Positions 1 through 5,028 of a stretch of 5,028 nucleotides of DNA are shown in pieces. The position numbers were made by a program, and so were the translations under genes. The DNA comes from Alphaproteobacteria bacterium (GTDB lineage: Bacteria > Pseudomonadota > Alphaproteobacteria > ATCC43930 > CGMCC-115725). Numbering within the stretch: position 1 is the first letter of the stretch; each line of letters begins with the position of its first letter. The stretch is from the NCBI GenBank assembly GCA_030039775.1, contig JASHUX010000127.1:1-5028 (forward strand), read 5' to 3'. Below the pieces are notes generated by a model. The model was not told the DNA's origin, ran no database searches, and was given only the letters and a program-made list of their open reading frames with translations.

Positions 1-248
1 CGCATCACCTCGTCCATGTCGCGGAAATTGGCGATGGCGCTTTTGTGCGGCACCAGGGCGAAACCCTCGCGGTCGAGCGACGGCGGCACCGACCGCGCGC
101 GTGCGTCCTCGATCGTCACGGCATGGCCTTCGAGCACCAGGTTGTCGCGGCCGTGGTCGTTGGCGTGAAAGCGCGGCCGTTCGGTCATCGCGCCCAGATA
201 CACGATTTTGCCGATGACGGTTCGCGCCGGTTGATCCAACACAGTCAT
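1..248 (-). CDS. CmcJ/NvfI-family oxidoreductase, N-terminal part (runs off left edge)
   Basis: Reading the minus strand from the ATG at 248 gives an open frame of 82 full codons with no stop before the window edge, so the C-terminal part is missing. The protein starts MTVLDQPARTVIGKIVYLG, continues with a TERPRFHAND segment, and has SLDREGFALVPHKSAIANF at about residues 58-76. This late block, a 'DREGF-LV-H-SA--DF' pattern, is characteristic of the CmcJ/NvfI family as I recall it. That family is Fe(II)-dependent, related to cephamycin CmcJ and fungal AsaB/NvfI, and most bacterial members have no known substrate. An AGAGG Shine-Dalgarno lies just upstream of the start, and a plausible promoter lies at 273-299. 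The metal ligands are expected in the missing part, so activity cannot be judged. The family call rests on motif memory only. Confidence 0.72.
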   Translation of the reverse strand, partial: MTVLDQPARTVIGKIVYLGAMTERPRFHANDHGRDNLVLEGHAVTIEDARARSVPPSLDREGFALVPHKSAIANFRDMDEVM

Positions 249-272
249 GGTCGCCTCTTGTCTGCCGCCCGC

Positions 273-299
273 ACTATACGGCTGCCGATGAAATCGCAA
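273..299 (-). promoter_or_regulatory. Candidate sigma-70 promoter for the CmcJ/NvfI-like gene
   Basis: On the minus strand a -35-like TTGCGA (294-299) is followed after 15 bases by a -10-like TATAGT (273-278). The -10 matches the consensus at five of six bases and the -35 at four of six; the spacing is shorter than the optimal 17. Transcription would begin near 266, leaving a leader of roughly 18 bases before the ATG at 248 that contains the AGAGG ribosome binding site. This is pattern matching only. Confidence 0.38.
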
Positions 300-374
300 C
301 AGCCGCCGCCGGTTTCTTTTGAAATTCGTCCCGTCTTAAGCGTCAATGCCGGCAGGTCTTTCGGGGGCTCCGGC

Positions 375-716
375 ATGCGCTATCTGACGGTGTGGGCTTT
401 CCTGATAGCGGCGACCGCGCTCGAAGCCGGCGGCGACGCCATCGTGCGGCGCGGCCTGTTCCAGCGTGTCGGGCTCGGGCGGATCGGCCTGTTGCTGCCC
501 GGCGCTGCGCTGCTGTTCGCCTACGGCGTGATGCTCAACCTTGCGCCGCAGCCGTTCGAGCGGGTGGTCGGGCTCTATATCGCCACCCTGTTCGTGACCT
601 GGCAGATCGTCAGCCGGGTCGCGTTCGGCACCACGCCGAGCCCCCCGATCCTGATCGGCGGCGCGCTGATCGTCACCGGGGGGCTGATCGTGACGTTTTG
701 GCAGGATTTCTACTGA
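375..716 (+). CDS. Small four-helix membrane protein, YnfA/SMR-like
   Basis: Encodes 113 residues with four hydrophobic segments at about residues 4-24, 37-56, 64-84 and 90-109, separated by short polar loops. This is the size and layout of the small multidrug resistance / YnfA (UPF0060) proteins of the inner membrane. Helix 1 carries ATALEAGGD with Glu17, aligning by eye with the essential helix-1 glutamate of EmrE (Glu14) and the ATALCEIIG stretch of YnfA; helix 2 has LLLPGAALLFAYG, resembling the YnfA LLLPAG region. The start at 375 was chosen because it opens directly into helix 1 and has a G-rich stretch (363-367) seven bases upstream. An in-frame ATG at 288 would add a proline-rich, non-homologous tail without a ribosome binding site. 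Transport substrate is unknown; membership of the superfamily is inferred, not searched. Confidence 0.7.
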   Translation: MRYLTVWAFLIAATALEAGGDAIVRRGLFQRVGLGRIGLLLPGAALLFAYGVMLNLAPQPFERVVGLYIATLFVTWQIVSRVAFGTTPSPPILIGGALIVTGGLIVTFWQDFY

Positions 717-758
717 CGCTGTCTGGCATGACAAAACAAAGAATGGTGACGGAAACGC

Positions 759-783
759 GGAACTTCTGTAGTCATCGCCCGTT
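759..783 (+). promoter_or_regulatory. EcfG-type general stress response promoter
   Basis: GGAAC at 759-763 is followed after exactly 16 bases by CGTT at 780-783. This is a perfect match to the alphaproteobacterial EcfG/SigT sigma factor consensus (GGAAC-N16/17-CGTT), which is controlled by the PhyR-NepR anti-sigma switch. It lies in the 101-base gap after the YnfA-like gene. Transcription would start near 790, about 28 bases before the ATG of the secreted protein at 818, a normal leader length. With nine fixed bases and two allowed spacings, a chance match is about 1 in 131,000 positions under equal base use. The sigma factor itself is not in the window. Confidence 0.72.
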
Positions 784-817
784 ACCCGGTATGGGTGCTT
801 ATATCCGAGGAGATTCC

Positions 818-1078
818 ATGAGAAACGTCGCGAAAATTGCTTTTGCCGCCCTGTTGGGCTTGGGCGGGTTGACGCTTATGGCGGGAAATGCCTCCGCTGC
901 GATCGTGTGCAACGGCGAAGGCGAATGCTGGCATGTCCATCATGCCTACCGCTACCACCACGAATGGGGCCTGGTCGTGCATCCCAATAGCTGGCGCTGG
1001 GGCACGGGCGAGCAGTTTGTCTGGCGCGAGCACACCGGCCGCGGCTATTGGCATAACGGCGTCTGGGTACGCTTCTAA
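818..1078 (+). CDS. Small exported Trp/His-rich protein of unknown function
   Basis: Encodes 86 residues. Residues 1-27 are a typical Sec signal peptide: MRNVAK, a hydrophobic core (AFAALLGLGGLTLMAG), then an Ala-Ser-Ala site with cleavage predicted between residues 27 and 28. The mature chain of 59 residues holds 7 Trp, 8 His and two Cys (31 and 37, in CNGEGEC), which could form one disulfide in the periplasm. Repeating W-H and W-R elements occur (CWHVHH, SWRWG, YWHNGVWVRF). Similar short secreted proteins with a GRGYW--GVW-type ending are, as I recall, common in Bradyrhizobium relatives and have no assigned function. A strong GAGGAG ribosome binding site (807-812) fixes the start. The gene is monocistronic, between an EcfG-type promoter and a terminator, which suggests stress induction. 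A metal-binding or envelope role is possible but unproven. Confidence 0.85.
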   Translation: MRNVAKIAFAALLGLGGLTLMAGNASAAIVCNGEGECWHVHHAYRYHHEWGLVVHPNSWRWGTGEQFVWREHTGRGYWHNGVWVRF

Positions 1079-1101
1079 TTCAGTTATCGCTTTTCAGTAA
1101 G

Positions 1102-1130
1102 AAGGGGCGGCTCGGTGCCGCCCCTTTTTT
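1102..1130 (+). terminator. Rho-independent terminator after the secreted protein gene
   Basis: A perfect 10-base-pair stem (AAGGGGCGGC at 1102-1111 with GCCGCCCCTT at 1117-1126) closes a five-base loop and runs into six T residues at 1125-1130. It begins 23 bases after the stop codon of the secreted protein gene. It should end that transcript and separate it from the downstream leucine pathway operon. Confidence 0.93.
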
Positions 1131-1134
1131 ATTG

Positions 1135-1159
1135 CGGGCCGAAAACCTAGACTGGCCCG
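1135..1159. promoter_or_regulatory. Inverted repeat in the leader of the DUF3291 gene, possible operator
   Basis: CGGGCC (1135-1140) and GGCCCG (1154-1159) form a perfect 6-base inverted repeat with a 13-base spacer, between the terminator and the ribosome binding site of the gene at 1178. Only about 47 bases are available here, so a promoter for the downstream operon, if it lies here, must overlap this repeat or the terminator. I see no good -35/-10 pair. The repeat could be an operator, a leader hairpin, or chance in GC-rich DNA. Confidence 0.22.
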
Positions 1160-1177
1160 GACGATCGGGGAGGAATC

Positions 1178-1678
1178 ATGAACTGGCACATCGCCCAGCT
1201 CAACGTCGGCCGCATCCTGGCGCCGCCGGGCTCGCCCGACGTCGCCGAGTTCATGGCGGCGCTCGACGGCGTCAACGCCCTTGCCGATACGTCGCCGGGC
1301 TTCGTCTGGCGGCTCAAGAGCGATAGCGGCAACGCCACCGACATTCTGGTGAGCCCCGACCCGCTATTCCTCATCAATATGTCGGTGTGGGAGTCGACCG
1401 AGGCGCTGTTCGATTTCGTCTATCGCTCGATGCACACGAAATACATGGTGCGGCGGCGCGAATGGTTCGAAAAACCGGTCGAGCAATATCTGGTGCTGTG
1501 GTGGGTGCCGGCAGGCCACGTTCCGACACCGGATGAAGCAATGGCGCGCCTCAATCATTTGCGCGCCAATGGTCCCTCGCCGCACCCCTTCACCTTCCGC
1601 GAGAAATACCCGCCGCCGGGCGATGCCGGCGCGCCACAGAACATGAAGCCCGAGCCGTATTGCGTGGGGTGGGAATAG
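1178..1678 (+). CDS. DUF3291 domain-containing protein
   Basis: Encodes 166 residues covering a full-length DUF3291 domain. Recognisable blocks are [11 protein letters not shown] at the N-terminus, [16 protein letters not shown] at residues 41-56, the [18 protein letters not shown] core at 67-84, RRREWFEKP at 92-100 and [18 protein letters not shown] at 104-121. The family resembles the dimeric alpha-beta barrel (antibiotic biosynthesis monooxygenase-like) fold, but its biochemical role is not established. No signal peptide or membrane segment is seen, so it should be cytoplasmic. The start is supported by a strong GGGGAGGA site (1167-1174 region). Its stop is 10 bases before the acyl-CoA synthetase start, and it is the first gene of the likely operon, so a role linked to acyl-CoA or branched-chain metabolism is an inference from context only. 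Confidence 0.9.
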   Translation: MNWHIAQLNVGRILAPPGSPDVAEFMAALDGVNALADTSPGFVWRLKSDSGNATDILVSPDPLFLINMSVWESTEALFDFVYRSMHTKYMVRRREWFEKPVEQYLVLWWVPAGHVPTPDEAMARLNHLRANGPSPHPFTFREKYPPPGDAGAPQNMKPEPYCVGWE

Positions 1679-1688
1679 GGAGACCGAC

Positions 1689-3383
1689 ATGGCCAAGCTG
1701 ACGCAATCCTATGTCCACGGCGCGTCGCCGGTGCCGCTCTTGGGCGATACGATCGGCACGCATTTCGACAAAGCGGTCGCGCGCTGGCCCGACCGCGACG
1801 CGTTGATCGTGCGGCATCAGAATATCCGCTGGTCCTACGCCGAATTGTCGAAGCGGGTCGATGCGCTGGCGGGCGGCTTGTTGGCGCTGGGCTTGGAACC
1901 GGGCGACCGCGTCGGTATCTGGTCGCCGAACAACGCCGAATGGTGCGTGACCCAGTTTGCGACGGCGAAGGCCGGGCTGATCCTGGTCAACATCAATCCC
2001 GCCTATCGTCTCTCCGAGGTCGAGTACGCGCTCAACAAGGTCGGCTGCAAGGCGCTGATCACCGCGGATTCGTTCAAGTCGAGCGACTATGTCGGCATGC
2101 TGCGCGAGCTGGCGCCGGAGATCGACCGGTCCGCTCCGGGCCGGCTCGACGCCAAGCGCCTCCCCAATCTGCGCGCGCTGATCCGCATCGGCGACAATGA
2201 GAAACGCGGCTTTTTCCGTTTCGGCGATGTGATGGCGTCGGGCCGCGACCGCCACGCGGCGCGGCTCGACGAGCTCGCCAAGACGCTGCAATTTGACGAC
2301 GCCATCAACATCCAGTTCACCAGCGGCACCACCGGCGCGCCCAAGGGCGCGACGCTGACGCATCACAACATCCTCAACAACGGCTACTTCGTCGCGCGCG
2401 CGATGAACTTCACCGAGGCGGACCGGCTGTGCGTCCCGGTGCCGCTCTACCATTGCTTCGGCATGGTGATGGGCAATCTCGGCTGCATCACCCACGGCGC
2501 CGCGATGGTCTATCCCGGCGAGGCGTTCGAGCCGCTGTCGGTGCTCGAAACCGTCGAGGCGGAGAAATGCACGGCGCTGTACGGCGTGCCGACCATGTTC
2601 ATCGCCGAGCAGAACCATCCCGACTTCAAGCGCTTCGACTTGTCGAGCCTGCGCACCGGCTGCATGGCCGGCGCGCCGTGCCCGATCGAGGTCATGCGCC
2701 GCTGCATCGACGACATGCACATGTCGGAAGTGACGATCGCGTACGGCATGACCGAGACCAGCCCGGTCAGCTTCCAGTCGACCGCGGACGACACGATCGA
2801 GCGCAAGGTCTCGACCATCGGCCGCATCCACCCGCATGTCGAGGTGAAGATTGTCGACACCGAAGGCCGCATCGTGCCGACCGGTACGCCCGGCGAGCTG
2901 TGCACCCGCGGCTATTCGGTGATGCTCGGTTATTGGGACGATCCGGATAAGACGGCGGACTCGCTCGATAAGTCGGGCTGGATGCACACCGGCGACCTCG
3001 CGACCATGGACGAGGACGGCTACGGCAACATCGTCGGGCGCTTGAAGGACATGGTGATCCGCGGCGGCGAGAACGTCTATCCGCGCGAGATCGAGGAGTT
3101 CCTGTTCCGCCATCCCAAGATCGAAAGCGTGCAGGTGATCGGCGTGCCCGATCCGAAATACGGCGAGGAACTGTGCGCGTGGGTGAAGCTCAAGCCCGGC
3201 GAACAGGAAACGCCGGAAGCGATCCAGGCTTTTTGCAAGGGCCAGATCGCGCATTACAAAATCCCGCGCTATATCCGCTTCGTCGACGCCTTCCCGATGA
3301 CGGTGACGGGCAAGGTGCAGAAATTCATGATGCGCGAGCAGATGATCCAAGAGCTCGGCCTCAAGGTCCAGAAGACGGCGTGA
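1689..3383 (+). CDS. AMP-binding acyl-CoA synthetase (fatty/branched acyl-CoA ligase type)
   Basis: Encodes 564 residues, complete for the ANL superfamily. It would activate a carboxylic acid with ATP to an acyl-adenylate and then to acyl-CoA in the cytoplasm. Visible motifs in order are the P-loop [10 protein letters not shown] (211-220), VPLYHCFG (251-258), AYGMTETSP (351-359), the HTGD motif (433-436), the hinge [16 protein letters not shown] (450-465), and [10 protein letters not shown] (536-545) with the catalytic lysine Lys542. All key residues are present. By overall pattern it resembles the ACSF2-like medium-chain acyl-CoA ligases rather than acetyl-CoA synthetase. A GGGAGA site (1678-1683) overlaps the previous stop codon and supports the ATG at 1689. 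Its gene sits 1 base before the LiuB gene, so likely substrates are isovalerate-like branched acids or acetoacetate, but specificity cannot be read directly. Confidence 0.93.
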   Translation: MAKLTQSYVHGASPVPLLGDTIGTHFDKAVARWPDRDALIVRHQNIRWSYAELSKRVDALAGGLLALGLEPGDRVGIWSPNNAEWCVTQFATAKAGLILVNINPAYRLSEVEYALNKVGCKALITADSFKSSDYVGMLRELAPEIDRSAPGRLDAKRLPNLRALIRIGDNEKRGFFRFGDVMASGRDRHAARLDELAKTLQFDDAINIQFTSGTTGAPKGATLTHHNILNNGYFVARAMNFTEADRLCVPVPLYHCFGMVMGNLGCITHGAAMVYPGEAFEPLSVLETVEAEKCTALYGVPTMFIAEQNHPDFKRFDLSSLRTGCMAGAPCPIEVMRRCIDDMHMSEVTIAYGMTETSPVSFQSTADDTIERKVSTIGRIHPHVEVKIVDTEGRIVPTGTPGELCTRGYSVMLGYWDDPDKTADSLDKSGWMHTGDLATMDEDGYGNIVGRLKDMVIRGGENVYPREIEEFLFRHPKIESVQVIGVPDPKYGEELCAWVKLKPGEQETPEAIQAFCKGQIAHYKIPRYIRFVDAFPMTVTGKVQKFMMREQMIQELGLKVQKTA

Positions 3384-3384
3384 C

Positions 3385-4992
<1,608 letters not shown>

Positions 4993-4994
4993 CC

Positions 4995-5028
4995 ATGAGC
5001 AATCTTCTCGTCGAAACCGACGCGCGCG
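4995..5028 (+). CDS. Start of probable enoyl-CoA hydratase/isomerase family gene (methylglutaconyl-CoA hydratase, LiuC role)
   Basis: An ATG two bases after the LiuB stop opens a frame reading MSNLLVETDAR for 11 codons up to the window edge. Short N-termini of this kind (LLVETDARG, normally followed by VATVTLNRP) are common in enoyl-CoA hydratase family proteins, and in liu operons liuC typically follows liuB. That enzyme would hydrate 3-methylglutaconyl-CoA to HMG-CoA. No catalytic residue is visible in this fragment, so the call leans on gene order and the first residues. The two-base gap suggests translational coupling with liuB. Confidence 0.6.
   Translation, partial: MSNLLVETDAR

Noticed and set aside
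319..347. Possible plus-strand promoter (TTGAAA at 319-324) for the YnfA-like gene
   Set aside because: The -35-like box is good, but the sequence at 17 bases spacing (342-347) matches a -10 box at only three of six positions.
45..374. N-terminal extension of the YnfA-like frame back to an ATG at 45 or 288
   Set aside because: The stretch 45-248 is antisense to the CmcJ/NvfI-like gene, the extension is Arg/Pro-rich and unlike the family, and neither ATG has a ribosome binding site.
392..817. Upstream extension of the secreted protein frame to an ATG at 392
   Set aside because: It overlaps the YnfA-like gene out of frame and would bury a clear signal peptide; the ATG at 818 has a strong ribosome binding site and a promoter at the right distance.

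Overview
The window is GC-rich with dense coding, short intergenic gaps and GTG/ATG starts. It looks like the chromosome of an alphaproteobacterium, probably Hyphomicrobiales (Rhizobiales) of the Bradyrhizobium/Xanthobacteraceae type. Three things point there: protein family resemblance (recalled, not searched), the small secreted protein at 818-1078, and a perfect match to the alphaproteobacterial EcfG stress promoter (GGAAC-N16-CGTT) in front of it. I see no mobile element, CRISPR array, tRNA or rRNA.

Layout. Positions 1-248 (minus) hold the N-terminal 82 codons of a CmcJ/NvfI-family oxidoreductase that runs off the left edge. Positions 249-374 are a divergent intergenic region with a plausible minus-strand promoter. 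Positions 375-716 (plus) encode a four-helix membrane protein resembling the YnfA/small multidrug resistance group. Positions 717-817 carry the EcfG-type promoter, followed at 818-1078 by an 86-residue exported protein rich in Trp and His. A strong intrinsic terminator at 1102-1130 isolates this gene from what follows.

Positions 1178 to the right edge form a tight plus-strand gene string: a DUF3291 protein (1178-1678), an AMP-binding acyl-CoA synthetase (1689-3383), the beta (carboxyltransferase) subunit of 3-methylcrotonyl-CoA carboxylase (LiuB, 3385-4992), and the first 11 codons of what is probably an enoyl-CoA hydratase (4995 onward). The gaps are 10, 1 and 2 bases, so this looks like one operon with translational coupling. 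It belongs to the leucine/isovalerate (liu) degradation pathway. LiuB carboxylates 3-methylcrotonyl-CoA to 3-methylglutaconyl-CoA, the next gene probably hydrates that product (LiuC role), and the biotin-bearing alpha subunit and HMG-CoA lyase would be expected further right. The synthetase would feed the pathway with a CoA-activated acid or recycle an end product such as acetoacetate; its substrate cannot be read from the sequence.

The most notable observations are the EcfG promoter on a small secreted protein of unknown function, and the DUF3291 gene at the head of a leucine catabolic operon. I found no clearly novel multi-gene system.
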